Shown: positions 1 through 8,901, counted from the stretch's first letter. The stretch is 48,829 bases of DNA from an uncultured Acidimicrobiales bacterium (GCA_938038815.1 CALHTF010000050.1:1-48829), one strand, 5' to 3'. Notes: generated by a model from the letters alone, not told the origin. A program made the numbers and translations.

Positions 1-28
1 AGGTCCGCCAGGACCGACGAACGACAAG

Positions 29-101
29 TACCCCGTACGGGATTTGAACCCGTGTTACCTGCGTGAGAGGCAGGCGTCCTAGGCCGCTAGACGAACGGGG
101 C
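29..101 (-). tRNA. tRNA-Glu (anticodon CTC)
   Basis: The reverse complement folds into a 73-nt cloverleaf. The 7-bp acceptor starts GCCCCGT and contains a G1-U72 wobble. The anticodon stem CCTGC/GCAGG encloses loop CTCTCAC, giving anticodon CTC (Glu). The T-loop is TTCAAAT. No CCA is encoded. It lies just downstream of tRNA-Gln on the same strand, so the two are probably one transcript. Confidence 0.95.
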
Positions 102-165
102 AAGGACATCTGAGCGAACCCAGATCCGATTCTGTTGTTACTTCGTGATGAAGCAGTACTTCTTG

Positions 166-237
166 TTCGGGGAGGAGGACTTGAACCCCCAATGGCTGGA
201 TCAGAACCAGCTGTGTTACCAATTACACCATCCCCGA
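166..237 (-). tRNA. tRNA-Gln (anticodon CTG)
   Basis: The reverse complement forms a 72-nt cloverleaf. The acceptor pairs TCGGGGA with TCCCCGA, the anticodon stem GCTGG/CCAGC encloses loop TTCTGAT (anticodon CTG, Gln), and the T-loop is TTCAAGT. No CCA is encoded. The promoter should lie in the 134-bp gap before the divergent transporter gene. Confidence 0.95.
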
Positions 238-371
238 AGGGCAGCTACAGATCGTATCTGGTGCAGGGCGGTTCGCCCACTCGGATAACGCCTAGCGGCC
301 AAGAAGTTGGTGATGCAGGTGTCACGTCGAATCGATTGGTTTCGGCCGGGGCCGAGGCGTAGCGTCGCCCG

Positions 372-1256
372 GTGACTTCCGTTCGCCACGAAGAGGCATC
401 TACCGAATCTCGTGGCGTTCTTGCGGCGGCTATTGCGGTGGTGTTGTTCGCTTCGGGAAACATCTTGGTCAAGGGGATCGATGTTCCTGGATTGCAGCTG
501 GCGACCTGGCGGCTGGGCCTGGCGGCGGTGTTGTACCTCGGGTTCTATATGTTGCGAGGCGGGGCGATCACGGTTGGGTCGATGAAGCGCACATTTCTGC
601 CCGGGGTGCTGTTTGCTCTGAACTTGGTCGGCTTCTACCTGGCGGTGAAGCGAACCACGGTCGCCAACGCCACCATCATCGGTGCACTACAGCCGTTGTT
701 CATCGTGGCGTTTGTGTCGCGACGGTTTGGTGAGGTGATCGAGAAGTGGCTGGTGTTTATCGCCCCGATTGCGATCACCGGAACTGCCTTGGTGATTCTT
801 GGGTCGTCGGGCGAGGTGGCTTGGAGTCCGCTGGGCGATGGGTTGGCGTTCGGCGCAACGATTCTTTGGACGGCGTATTTCGCAGCGGCCAAGAAGGCTC
901 GCGAAACCATCGGTGTGCTCGAACTTCAGGCGTTCTCGTTGGTTTGGGGCGTGCTGATCGCGGTACCCGCCATGCTGATCGATGGCTCGACCGGGGTTCC
1001 GTCGACCACCAACCTGTTGTGGATCGTGTCGCTGGTGTTGGTGCCGGGTTCGGGGCATGCCCTTATGAATTGGGCTCATGCGCATATCGAGTTGTCGTTG
1101 GCGTCGATGTTGACGTTGGCGATCCCGGCGCTTGGTGTCGTCGGCGCCTATATCTTTCTCGACGAGTCGATCGTGCCGCTCCAGGTGTTGGGTATGGCGA
1201 TTGTTTTGGGCGCGCTGGCCTACACGATCAACCGCACTCGCAGTGAGGCTACTTAG
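372..1256 (+). CDS. EamA/DMT-family inner-membrane transporter
   Basis: A 294-residue, very hydrophobic protein with about ten membrane segments arranged as two EamA halves, typical of the drug/metabolite transporter superfamily (usual length 280-310). The N-terminal half carries the motif of a short first helix followed by a Trp-Arg-Leu-Gly element near residue 47. Substrate cannot be told from sequence; relatives export amino acids or metabolites. The start is a GTG with no clear Shine-Dalgarno, chosen because it leaves a short cytoplasmic tail before the first helix. It converges with the prolyl-tRNA synthetase gene, and the two stop codons are interleaved at 1253-1256. Confidence 0.88.
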   Translation: MTSVRHEEASTESRGVLAAAIAVVLFASGNILVKGIDVPGLQLATWRLGLAAVLYLGFYMLRGGAITVGSMKRTFLPGVLFALNLVGFYLAVKRTTVANATIIGALQPLFIVAFVSRRFGEVIEKWLVFIAPIAITGTALVILGSSGEVAWSPLGDGLAFGATILWTAYFAAAKKARETIGVLELQAFSLVWGVLIAVPAMLIDGSTGVPSTTNLLWIVSLVLVPGSGHALMNWAHAHIELSLASMLTLAIPALGVVGAYIFLDESIVPLQVLGMAIVLGALAYTINRTRSEAT

Positions 1257-2965
1257 CGACGGCTGGTGATTTCGGCGGTCACTTGGGCGGCGATGTCGGA
1301 CAGGGCCACGTTGGTGGTGGTGCCGGTAGCTCGTTCGTTGAACTCGACTTCGCCGGCTTCGAGGGCCTTGGGTCCAATGGTGATCCGGTATGGGATGCCG
1401 ATGAGTTCGGCATCTTTGAACTTCACGCCTGGGCGTTCGTCGCGGTCGTCGAGGACCACGTCGATGCCAGCGTCGAGCAGTTCGCCATACAAGGTTTCGG
1501 CGGCTTCCATCGAGGCTTCGTCTTTCACCTTCACTACGGTGATCGCAACCTCATAGGGCGCGACCGAAACTGGCCAGATGAGTCCGGCCTCGTCGTGGCT
1601 GGTTTCGGCGATGGCGGCCATGTTGCGACCGATGCCGATGCCGTAGCTGCCCATGGTGACGGTTTGGGTCTTGCCGTTCTGGTCGAGCACCGTCGTGCCC
1701 ATCGCCTCGGCGTACTTGGTGCCGAGTTTGAAGATGTGGCCCGCTTCGATGCAGCGGATGATCTCGAGCGGTGAGCCACAGTGGATGCAGGCCTCGCCGG
1801 CGCTGACGTTGCGCAGGTCGACCCAGTGGGCGACGTTGATGTCGCGGGCGATGTCGACCCCTCGCCAGTGCCAGTCGTCTTCGTTGGCGCCGGTGGTCAT
1901 GCTGGTGCGACCTTCGAGGGCGTGGTCGGCGTAGATCACGATGTCGTCCGAAACGCCTACCGCACCGAGCGAGCCGGGGTTCGCTCCTAGGTGTTCGAGG
2001 GCCTCGGCTGGTTTGGCCGGGCGGATGTCGGTGCTGCCGGTGGTGTCGATGACCTTCTGGTCGTTGAGTTGATGATCGCCACGAACCAGGAACAGCGTGA
2101 CGTTGCCATCGACCACGTACACCATGGTTTTGATCTGGCGATCGGCGGGCGCGCCGCCTTCGATCTCTTCGAGCGCTTTGATGGTGCGCACATCGGGGGT
2201 CGGGAACTTCTCCGGCGCGGCAGGCGGCGCAGCGTCTTCGATCGCGGGCAGGGCGGAGCTCGCCCGCTCGACGTTGGCGGCGTAATCGCCGGTTGGGCAC
2301 ATGGCGACATCGTCTTCACCGGCGTCGCTACGCACCATAAATTCCGACGAGCCGGACCCGCCCATGGCACCCGACGAAGCCTCGACCGGCACGGCGTCGA
2401 GCCCGAGCCGGGCAAAGATTTTGATGTACGCCTCGCGATGACGGTCGTAGCTGGCGTCGAGGCCGGCTTGGTCGACATCGAACGAGTAGGAGTCCTTCAT
2501 GGCGAATTCTCGAACCCGGAGCAGTCCGCTCTTGGGGCGAGGTTCGTCGCGGAACTTCCATTGAATCTGGTACCAGAACTGCGGCAGCTGCTTGTAGGAA
2601 TTGACCTCGAGCGCCAGGGTGGCGAACACCTCTTCGTGGGTCATACCCAGAGCCAAGTCGGTGCCTTTGCGGTCTTGGAGACGGAACATCTCGTCGCCCA
2701 TGGTTTCCCACCGACCGCTGGCTTCCCAGATCGACTTTGGGTGCATCGCCGGGAGCAGGAACTCTTGCCCGCCGATGGCGTTCATCTCCTGGCGCACGAC
2801 CTCGGCGACCTTTTCGTGCACTTTCAGCCCGAGCGGCAAAAGTGTGTAGTGGCCACTCATCAACTGACGGATGAACCCGCCGCGGATCAACAAGCGGTGA
2901 CTTGCTGCCTCGGCGTCGTTCGGGGCGTCTCGCAAGGTGGGGATGAACAGATTCGACCAGCGCAT
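1253..2965 (-). CDS. proS: Prolyl-tRNA synthetase (class II, bacterial type with editing insertion)
   Basis: Charges tRNA-Pro with proline in the cytoplasm. The 570-residue protein matches the usual length of the bacterial form. Class II motif 2 is visible at residues about 138-154 (FRDEPRPKSG then LLRVREF), motif 3 lies near the Gly-rich GIGIGRN stretch, and the roughly 180-residue middle section corresponds to the YbaK-like editing insertion that removes mischarged Ala. The C-terminal part is the anticodon-binding domain. The open frame runs upstream to 3274, but residues start matching the family only at ATG 2965 (MRWSNLF), so that start is used. It is divergent from the ABC ATPase gene, with a 109-bp gap. 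Confidence 0.95.
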   Translation of the reverse strand: MRWSNLFIPTLRDAPNDAEAASHRLLIRGGFIRQLMSGHYTLLPLGLKVHEKVAEVVRQEMNAIGGQEFLLPAMHPKSIWEASGRWETMGDEMFRLQDRKGTDLALGMTHEEVFATLALEVNSYKQLPQFWYQIQWKFRDEPRPKSGLLRVREFAMKDSYSFDVDQAGLDASYDRHREAYIKIFARLGLDAVPVEASSGAMGGSGSSEFMVRSDAGEDDVAMCPTGDYAANVERASSALPAIEDAAPPAAPEKFPTPDVRTIKALEEIEGGAPADRQIKTMVYVVDGNVTLFLVRGDHQLNDQKVIDTTGSTDIRPAKPAEALEHLGANPGSLGAVGVSDDIVIYADHALEGRTSMTTGANEDDWHWRGVDIARDINVAHWVDLRNVSAGEACIHCGSPLEIIRCIEAGHIFKLGTKYAEAMGTTVLDQNGKTQTVTMGSYGIGIGRNMAAIAETSHDEAGLIWPVSVAPYEVAITVVKVKDEASMEAAETLYGELLDAGIDVVLDDRDERPGVKFKDAELIGIPYRITIGPKALEAGEVEFNERATGTTTNVALSDIAAQVTAEITSRR

Positions 2966-3074
2966 AGCGCCCAAGAGTATCGACCCGCGGGAGTGGCGGG
3001 TGACCTTTATCGTAATTGCACGCTGGTACGCACCGAGCGAGGTCATTTCGTCCGCCGGGCGGTACGGTTTTGTA

Positions 3075-4130
3075 ATGTCTCGGCCGTACTCCACCGCACC
3101 GATCTCGGTTCGCGATGTTTCTGTGGCGTATGACGGTCCGCCGGTCCTGCAATCGGTGAGCCTTGAGGTACCTGCGGGAACAACGTTGTCGCTGCTTGGC
3201 CCGAGCGGTTGTGGCAAAACCACATTGCTGCGGTCGATCGCCGGGCTCGAACGGATTGCCGAGGGCGAAATCATGATCGGCGATCAGGTGGTGTCGTCGG
3301 GCAGGACCCACGTTCCAGCCGAAAAGCGACGCACCGGGATGGTGTTTCAGGATTGGGCGCTGTTCCCGCATATGGATGTGAAAGCCAATGTGGCGTACGG
3401 CCTCGGGAAGGCCGATCGAAACAGCGACCGAGTGCACGACGTGCTCGCCCTGGTAGGGCTTGAAGCGTTGTGCGACCGGATGCCCCAAAAGCTGTCGGGT
3501 GGCCAGCAACAACGGGTCGCTCTCGCTCGGGCGCTTGCGCCGCATCCTCAGGTGTTGCTGCTCGACGAACCGTTCTCGAATCTCGATACCGCGCTGCGGG
3601 TGGAGATCCGGGCCGAGGTGCACCGACTCCTGCACGAACTCGAAGTGACCGCCGTGTTTGTCACCCACGACCAAGACGAAGCCTTTGTGCTCGGTGACCA
3701 GGTCGCGGTGATGAGCGGCGGCCAGATCGTCCAGGTCGGTTCGCCCGCCGAGTTGTATGTGCAACCCGCGACTCCGTGGGTTGCCCGATTTGTGGGTGAG
3801 GCGAACCTGTTGCGTTCGGTTGCCCACCGAGGCATCGCCACGACGAGTGTCGGTGCGGTTCCGCTCTCGACCGATTCCGAAGGGGTGGTCGATGTGCTGA
3901 TCCGCCCCGAAGAAATCGATCTACAAGCCGCTGACGCGGGCCCCGGCACGATTGCGGTGATCGAGTACTACGGCCACGACTCGACCTACGAGGTCGACAT
4001 GGGCGACCACTCGATTCGAGTGCGGTTGGGTTCGGTGCCCAGGTTCCGCCGAGGCGACCGGGTGACGCCGGTGTTTGTGGGTGACGAGGCCGCGGCATTT
4101 GAGGCCACCGAATCCGACGACCGCGACTAA
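3075..4130 (+). CDS. ABC transporter ATP-binding subunit, FbpC/PotA-like
   Basis: A 351-residue ATPase that would power a solute importer from the cytoplasmic face. Walker [10 protein letters not shown] lies at residues 42-50, the Q-loop Gln at 92, signature LSGGQ at 140-144, Walker B VLLLDE at 160-165 and the switch His at 198. The C-terminal 110 residues are a TOBE-type regulatory domain. The [18 protein letters not shown] segment is characteristic of ferric-iron/spermidine/putrescine importers. No permease or binding-protein gene is adjacent, so the partner is elsewhere and the substrate is open. The frame extends upstream to 2937, but the ATG at 3075 begins the homologous region. The stop overlaps the convergent gene's stop. 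Confidence 0.9.
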   Translation: MSRPYSTAPISVRDVSVAYDGPPVLQSVSLEVPAGTTLSLLGPSGCGKTTLLRSIAGLERIAEGEIMIGDQVVSSGRTHVPAEKRRTGMVFQDWALFPHMDVKANVAYGLGKADRNSDRVHDVLALVGLEALCDRMPQKLSGGQQQRVALARALAPHPQVLLLDEPFSNLDTALRVEIRAEVHRLLHELEVTAVFVTHDQDEAFVLGDQVAVMSGGQIVQVGSPAELYVQPATPWVARFVGEANLLRSVAHRGIATTSVGAVPLSTDSEGVVDVLIRPEEIDLQAADAGPGTIAVIEYYGHDSTYEVDMGDHSIRVRLGSVPRFRRGDRVTPVFVGDEAAAFEATESDDRD

Positions 4131-4777
4131 AGGTTCGAACGGCGGCGCAGTTCGGCGACGCCGTCGCCTGCAAGGGCGTCGAATCCGTGGGCCCGACCGC
4201 TAAGCGCCAAAGCCATGTCGGCGGCGGGGCCGGAAACGACGTCGCCGTCGCCACTCGACCATTCGAGGTCGGTCGCTTCGAAGCGGAGTCCGGTGGTGTC
4301 CTTCAACGGGAAGATCCACCGCTTTGGCGGGTTGGCCAGCCGTTGTAGAACCGGGGTGAGCGCCTCGGATGATGCCGGCGCGTCGATGCCTAACGGGACC
4401 AACATGTCGAACCCATGGATCACCGAGTCGCTGAGCGGTGCGAGGGCGCCTTCGCCCGGGGGAGTAAAGCGATGCTCGGCGTTGGCTCGAATGTCGGCCA
4501 CGATCTCCGAGGTTGGGCGTTCGGCGAGTTTGTTCGACAACGACACGCTGAGCTTGTCGAAGTTGCCTCGGAACTTGGCCATGCCAAGCATGAACTTGGG
4601 GGTCGAAACGTTCCAGCCCATCGTCAGGTGGCCGGCCAGCTGACGCACGGTCCAGTCGGCGCACAGGCTTTGGGCGGCCCATTGTTCGGGGGTGAGCTCA
4701 TCGAGTTGGTCGGCGATGTGGCGTCGTTGGGTGGCTACCAGGCCAAATAGCTGATCTTCGGTTTGGGCGTTCGACAT
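4127..4777 (-). CDS. DinB/maleylpyruvate isomerase-like (TIGR03083-type) protein
   Basis: A 216-residue protein. Its N-terminal four-helix part matches the mycothiol-dependent maleylpyruvate isomerase N-terminal fold: a Gln/Arg-rich first helix, LTPEQWAAQSLCADWTVRQL, then GHLT. Metal-ligand His positions are plausible in AGHLT and in the later HGFD. In actinobacteria such proteins are mostly uncharacterised; some are thiol-dependent enzymes using mycothiol. The start is ATG 4777, where homology begins; the frame continues upstream over the YihY gene but carries no family signal. It is convergent with the ABC ATPase, stops overlapping by 3 bp. A second family member is at 24547-25269. Confidence 0.75.
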   Translation of the reverse strand: MSNAQTEDQLFGLVATQRRHIADQLDELTPEQWAAQSLCADWTVRQLAGHLTMGWNVSTPKFMLGMAKFRGNFDKLSVSLSNKLAERPTSEIVADIRANAEHRFTPPGEGALAPLSDSVIHGFDMLVPLGIDAPASSEALTPVLQRLANPPKRWIFPLKDTTGLRFEATDLEWSSGDGDVVSGPAADMALALSGRAHGFDALAGDGVAELRRRSNL

Positions 4778-4928
4778 TGGTTTCTCAATTCCTCGGTGTG
4801 TAGTGATCGTTACATAGCGACGACGATCGGGCGGAGCCAGAATCGACCAGGAACCAAAACTTCTTGGCCAGAGCCACAATTTGCCGCTACAAGGGGGTTG
4901 GGGAGCGACCCGATAGCGTTGAGGTGCT

Positions 4929-5819
4929 GTGTTCGCTCGGTTACCAAACAACTTGTGGTCGTTTGTGAAGGACGTGTTCTTCGCTGCGGACCGCAATCGG
5001 CTCACCGGTTCGGCCGCTGAGCTGGCGTTCTGGACCCTGGCCAGCCTGGCGCCCATGTTGTTGTTGATGGTCGGTGGTCTCGGGTCGATCGACGCCGTTG
5101 CCGGGTCGGATCTGGCGCTCGACGCAAAGAGCCAGTTGCTTCGAGGCGTCGCCGAAGTCTTCGGTAGCGAGTCGACGGTAAGCAGCGCCATCTCTGAACT
5201 GTTCGAAGACGACGGCTCCACCGGGGCGCTCACGATCGGTGCAGTGGTTACGGCGTACTTTGCATCTCGCGGTTTCACGACCCTGGTCGGCACCCTCGAC
5301 CGAATTTACGAGCGGAAACCTCGTCGCGGTCCGCTCGGGTTCATCATCACTCGGGCGGTCGGCGTCGTCCTTGGTGTGCTCAGCGTTCTGGTCCTTGGGA
5401 TCACCCTGGCGTCGGTGGTCGCCATCACTGAGGTAAGCAACAACTCCTTTGTGGTACGCCCGCTGTTGGGGTTTGGATCGTTGGCGTTGCTGACCGCCTG
5501 GACCGCAACGTTGTATCACTGGGCGCCCCGAGAGCGGACCCGGTGGTCACACGATCTGCCCGGCGCGATGCTCGCCGCGGTTGGGGTCGCTATCGCCACG
5601 GTTGGCGTCGGTTACTACGCAACGATCGTGCCCGGAGCGAACAATGTTGTTGGCATCCTCGGTGGTCTCGTGGTCTTTCTTACCTGGCTGTGGATCAGTT
5701 CGATGTCGGTGTTGGTTGGCGGTCAGATCAACGCCTTGATGGACAGCAATGAAGTTCATCGGCGGGCGGAAGCGATCGTCGACCTTGGACTGCAAGACCC
5801 CCGAGAAACCGTTGGATAG
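4929..5819 (+). CDS. YihY/BrkB-family membrane protein
   Basis: A 296-residue integral membrane protein with about six hydrophobic segments. It has the family hallmarks: an amphipathic N-terminal stretch, a conserved segment (AELAFWTLASLAPML, residues about 30-44), a FASRGFTTLVGTLDRIYE-like central part and a C-terminal GGLVVFLTWLWISS helix. Function in the family is unsettled: it was once annotated as ribonuclease BN, which is now regarded as an error, and a transport or envelope role is likely. The start is GTG with GAGG four bases upstream. It is divergent from the DinB-like gene, with 151 bp between them. Confidence 0.88.
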   Translation: MFARLPNNLWSFVKDVFFAADRNRLTGSAAELAFWTLASLAPMLLLMVGGLGSIDAVAGSDLALDAKSQLLRGVAEVFGSESTVSSAISELFEDDGSTGALTIGAVVTAYFASRGFTTLVGTLDRIYERKPRRGPLGFIITRAVGVVLGVLSVLVLGITLASVVAITEVSNNSFVVRPLLGFGSLALLTAWTATLYHWAPRERTRWSHDLPGAMLAAVGVAIATVGVGYYATIVPGANNVVGILGGLVVFLTWLWISSMSVLVGGQINALMDSNEVHRRAEAIVDLGLQDPRETVG

Positions 5820-5872
5820 CCGATCTCGCGGCAGGTTTACCGCTCGGGTAGCTGGTTGCGTAGGGTTTGGGC

Positions 5873-6643
5873 ATGGGGAAAATTGATGTAGCGATCGATG
5901 GTGGTATCGCGACGGTGACGATCAGTCAGCCGGCCAAGAAGAATGCCGCCACCTTCGACATGTTTGTTGGCATTGGCGACGCGTTCCGCGACCTGTCGGG
6001 CAACCCCGACGTACGGGCCATCGTTCTCACCGGGGAGGGCGACGAGTTCTGTGCGGGCGCCGACCTCGTGGCCGACGATGAACCAGCCTTGTCGGGCTTG
6101 GGTCGAATGCGAGCGATTCACCAGACCCCACAGCTCATTGTCGATACGCCTCAGCCGGTAATCGCCCGGATCGACGGCGTGGCCGTGGGGGCCGGTCTCA
6201 GCATGGCGTTGGCGTGCGACATCTTGGTGGCCTCGGACCGCTCGCGGTTCTCGGCCATCTTCGCCAAGCGGGGTCTCACCCTCGATTGCGGCATGTCGTG
6301 GTTACTGCCGCGGGCCGTGGGTATGCAGCGAGCGAAAGAGTTGGCCCTCTTCGGTGATGTGATCGACGCCGATCGGGCGGCCGAAATCGGATTGGTCAAC
6401 TCGGTCGTTCCGCAGTCGGAGCTCGACGCGACGGTCGAGGATTTTGTTGCCCGACTAGCCGCTGGCCCGCCACTGGCTCTGAGTATGACCAAACGGCTGT
6501 TGAACAACGCCTATGCGTCGTCGTTGGGTGCGAGCCTTGAGGCCGAAGGGGTGGCCCAGAACGTGAACTTCGCCTCCGAAGACACCGTCGAAGCCATGCA
6601 AGCCTTCGTCAAGAAGCGTCCACCAGAGTTCAAAGGCAAATAG
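5873..6643 (+). CDS. Enoyl-CoA hydratase/isomerase family protein
   Basis: A 256-residue crotonase-fold protein that would act on acyl-CoA thioesters, as in fatty-acid or aromatic-acid beta-oxidation. The oxyanion-hole segment EFCAGADL lies near residue 58, the second CoA loop AVGAGLSMALACD near 106, and the conserved LPRAVG follows around residue 145. The usual first catalytic Glu (E144 in rat hydratase) seems not to be conserved, while an Asp precedes the WLLPR motif, as in PaaG-type isomerases, so hydration versus isomerisation is uncertain. ATG 5873 is chosen over an in-frame TTG two codons upstream. Its stop is followed at once by a dispersed repeat (6643-6665). Confidence 0.87.
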   Translation: MGKIDVAIDGGIATVTISQPAKKNAATFDMFVGIGDAFRDLSGNPDVRAIVLTGEGDEFCAGADLVADDEPALSGLGRMRAIHQTPQLIVDTPQPVIARIDGVAVGAGLSMALACDILVASDRSRFSAIFAKRGLTLDCGMSWLLPRAVGMQRAKELALFGDVIDADRAAEIGLVNSVVPQSELDATVEDFVARLAAGPPLALSMTKRLLNNAYASSLGASLEAEGVAQNVNFASEDTVEAMQAFVKKRPPEFKGK

Positions 6644-6665
6644 GAGCCTGGCACTGGGTCGGTCT
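6643..6665 (+). repeat. 23-bp dispersed repeat, copy 1
   Basis: The 23 bases beginning GGAGCCTGGCACTGGG and ending GTCGGTCT are identical to 48621-48643, 42 kb away. Here the copy overlaps the stop codon of the enoyl-CoA hydratase gene (TAG 6641-6643). It is followed by GC-rich sequence holding another GTCGGT/ACCGAC inverted pair. At the other locus it leads straight into a 56-bp tandem repeat. Confidence 0.85.
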
Positions 6666-6790
6666 TCGGCCGCCCTGGCGATCGAAACCGACGGGCACCA
6701 CAAGACTTGTGTCCGTTGGGAACAAAAGAGGGTTGGTAGACTGTTGTAGGTAGGAACGGAGCTCCCCCCACACGCTTCGGAGAAAGAGAA

Positions 6791-7660
6791 ATGAACAACA
6801 CCTTCAAGACCTTCGTCCTGTTGGCTGCCCTTGGTGGCCTCTTTATCGTCGGCGGTGGAGCAATCGCCGGAACCGGCGGGCTGATAATTGGCCTGGTCAT
6901 CGCCCTGGTGATGATCGGTGGCTCGTACTGGAAGAGCGACACGCTCGCCATCAAGTCGGCTCGAGCAGTTGCGGTAACTCCCCAACAAGCGCCCGAGTTC
7001 TACCAGATCATGGAAGAGCTGACCGCAAAGGCCAATATGCCGATGCCCAAGCTCTACATTGCACCCAACCCTCAGCCCAACGCCTTCGCCACCGGCCGCA
7101 ACCCCGACAACGCGGCGGTTGCGGTAACCCAGGGCCTGCTCCAAGCAATGGAGTGGGACGAGATCCGTGGCGTACTGGCTCACGAGCTTGCCCACGTGCA
7201 GAACCGCGACATCCTCATCGGTTCGGTTGCTGCCACCATCGCAACCGCCATCAGCTTCGTCGCAACCATTGCCCGGTTCGGATCGATGTTTGGCGGCGGT
7301 GGCGATCGCCGAGGCGAAAACCCGCTGGTGTACATGGCCATGTTGTTTGTTGCACCGATGGCCGCCGCCGTAATTCAAGGTGCGGTAAGCCGCAGCCGTG
7401 AGTTCGAAGCCGACGCCAGCGCCGCCCAACTGTTGGGTAGTGGCGAACCGCTCGCCCGGGCGCTCGAGAAACTCGATGCCTTCGCGGGCCGGGTTCCGGC
7501 CCAGAACGTGTCGCAGGTTCAGGCCAGCCACTACATCATCAACCCGCTCAAGGCCGATGCCCGAGGCCGTGGCGGATTGTCGGGCTTCTCCAAGATGTTC
7601 TCCACCCACCCGCCAACCGAGGAACGAATTGCTCGTCTCCGTGGGGGCGATTGGGCGTAG
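6791..7660 (+). CDS. htpX: HtpX-like M48 zinc metalloprotease
   Basis: Membrane-bound protease involved in quality control of misfolded membrane proteins. The 289-residue protein has two N-terminal membrane helices (about residues 8-46), the zinc-binding HELAH at residues 131-135 within [10 protein letters not shown], two further hydrophobic stretches, and the third ligand Glu in the [10 protein letters not shown] motif. Length and order match HtpX. The start ATG has an AGAAAGAGA purine stretch upstream. It stands alone on the plus strand, followed after 24 bp by tRNA-Tyr. The 147-bp upstream region begins with a dispersed repeat. Confidence 0.95.
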   Translation: MNNTFKTFVLLAALGGLFIVGGGAIAGTGGLIIGLVIALVMIGGSYWKSDTLAIKSARAVAVTPQQAPEFYQIMEELTAKANMPMPKLYIAPNPQPNAFATGRNPDNAAVAVTQGLLQAMEWDEIRGVLAHELAHVQNRDILIGSVAATIATAISFVATIARFGSMFGGGGDRRGENPLVYMAMLFVAPMAAAVIQGAVSRSREFEADASAAQLLGSGEPLARALEKLDAFAGRVPAQNVSQVQASHYIINPLKADARGRGGLSGFSKMFSTHPPTEERIARLRGGDWA

Positions 7661-7684
7661 AATCCGATATCCTGTCGGACTTCA

Positions 7685-7768
7685 GGGTCTGTGCCCGAGC
7701 GGCCAAAGGGAACGGGCTGTAAACCCGTCGTTGTAATGACTACGGAGGTTCAAATCCTCCCGGGCCCA
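7685..7768 (+). tRNA. tRNA-Tyr (anticodon GTA)
   Basis: An 84-nt class II tRNA. Acceptor GGGTCTG pairs with CGGGCCC, with two G-U wobbles. The anticodon arm ACGGG/CCCGT encloses loop CTGTAAA (anticodon GTA), and there is a long variable arm, as expected for bacterial tRNA-Tyr. The T-loop is TTCAAAT. No CCA is encoded. Confidence 0.95.
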
Positions 7769-7835
7769 CGAGTTCTACCTCGCAGGCGCATCAGCGCCTG
7801 CGGCGGTAAGAACAAGCGCTGAAAAGCGCAAGCGA

Positions 7836-7867
7836 AGAGACATTCCGCTCTGTCTCTCGCCATTTTT
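7836..7867 (+). terminator. Probable intrinsic terminator after tRNA-Tyr
   Basis: A 7-bp stem AGAGACA/TGTCTCT with an 8-nt loop is followed by CGCC and a run of five T. Another hairpin, GCAGGCGC/GCGCCTGC with loop ATCA, lies between it and the tRNA. Both sit between the tRNA and the convergent cupin gene. Confidence 0.5.
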
Positions 7868-7875
7868 GAACCCGC

Positions 7876-8418
7876 CTAGGGTTCCCAAAGAAACCAGATC
7901 GCCACCGTTGGTTGATCGTTGGTCACCATGATGTGCCGGTCGTGCGGGTTGTTGTGTACGACCCCGCCGGCGCCCACGGTCACCCGTTGGGTCGACCCGC
8001 CAAATCGCCACTCGGCCTCGCCGCCCAAGACGAGGTACACCTCGGCCGGTGGGTGATCGTGTTCGGGGTAGTCGCTGTGCGGGCCCACCACGGTAAGGCC
8101 GGCCTGGAGACCGTCGAGTTCGACACAGTGGTCGAGTAACACCAGTCCAACGTTTGTGCCGCCGTCGTCGACTCGTGGCGAGGGGATCCAGGGCAGCGAA
8201 TCGGAAAGGTCGAGCAGGCTGGTGGTCAGCGGGTGCGGTGGCAGCGCCGATAGTGAGGTAACCGCGTCGATGTGGCTGGCCTCGAAATCGAGAAACCGAG
8301 GCGACGTGGCGAGCGCCCTGGCCACGCGGTTGGCCCCGTCGGCGGCGACTGGATGCGAGGCGTGGTCGAGCAAGGTCGTTGACACCACCCCGAGGAACGA
8401 TGCCAGCGCGGTGCTCAC
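7876..8418 (-). CDS. Cupin protein resembling DMSP lyases (DddQ/DddK-like cupin)
   Basis: A 180-residue protein with a helical N-terminal half and one C-terminal cupin barrel. The metal motif reads YPEHDHPPAEVYLVLGGEAEW: H120, H122, E126 and Y128 have the HxH-x3-E-x-Y spacing of cupin motif 1 in dimethylsulfoniopropionate lyases, where the Tyr acts as base. A second His element (H155, H159 or H162) gives the last ligand. The approach LPW, then about 40 residues, then GLTVVGP also resembles that family. If active it would cleave DMSP to DMS and acrylate; a related non-lyase cupin is possible. GTG 8418 overlaps the upstream GNAT stop (GTGA), giving translational coupling; a start at 8451 is in frame but overlaps more. 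Confidence 0.6.
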   Translation of the reverse strand: MSTALASFLGVVSTTLLDHASHPVAADGANRVARALATSPRFLDFEASHIDAVTSLSALPPHPLTTSLLDLSDSLPWIPSPRVDDGGTNVGLVLLDHCVELDGLQAGLTVVGPHSDYPEHDHPPAEVYLVLGGEAEWRFGGSTQRVTVGAGGVVHNNPHDRHIMVTNDQPTVAIWFLWEP

Positions 8419-8900
8419 AGAAGTAGCTGGAGTACCTGGACGTCTTGCCACTTGCCAAACTTGCGGCCGACCTGTCGTTCGATGCCGACCTTTTCGAAGC
8501 CGACCGATTCGTGCAGTCCGACCGACGCATCGAGCGCGGCGTTCACTCGGGCGATCACCGAGTGGAAGCCGTGGGCGCGGGCAACCTCGATCAGCGCGTT
8601 CATCAGCATCGACCCGACCCCCTTGCCGGTGGCTTCGGGTGACAGGTACACCGAGTTCTCGACCGTGGTGCGATACGCGGCGCGTGGCTTGTAGGGCGAA
8701 AGCGAGGCGAATCCCACAACCTGCCCGTCGTCGTCGGCCACCAGGACCGCCAAGGCACCCGACCGGTCGTTCATCCAGGCCATCTGCTGCTCGGCCGAGC
8801 GTTGCTCGAGGTCGAACGTGGCGACCGACTCGGCCACATAGTGGTTGTAGATCGCTCGCAACGCCTCGGCGTCGTCGGGGACCGCAGGACGAATCTGCAC
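8415..8900 (-). CDS. GNAT N-acetyltransferase, phosphinothricin-acetyltransferase-like
   Basis: A 161-residue protein starting MQIRPAVPDDAEALRAIYNHYV, the usual opening of the Pat/MnaT subfamily that acetylates phosphinothricin, methionine sulfone or similar small amines with acetyl-CoA. The CoA-binding signature is GKGVGSMLM near residues 93-101, after the VYLSPEATG strand, and the family C-terminal GFEKVG-IERQVGRKFGKW follows. The start is GTG 8900, one base after the YajQ stop. Its TGA overlaps the cupin GTG, so yajQ, this gene and the cupin form one operon. The natural substrate is unknown. Confidence 0.85.
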   Translation of the reverse strand: MQIRPAVPDDAEALRAIYNHYVAESVATFDLEQRSAEQQMAWMNDRSGALAVLVADDDGQVVGFASLSPYKPRAAYRTTVENSVYLSPEATGKGVGSMLMNALIEVARAHGFHSVIARVNAALDASVGLHESVGFEKVGIERQVGRKFGKWQDVQVLQLLL

Positions 8901-8901
8901 G

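Noticed and set aside
135..362. 75-residue frame over tRNA-Gln
   Set aside because: Overlaps the tRNA and has no homology signal.
1991..3133. Long plus-strand frame opposite proS
   Set aside because: A shadow frame from biased codon use; no family signal while proS is clear.
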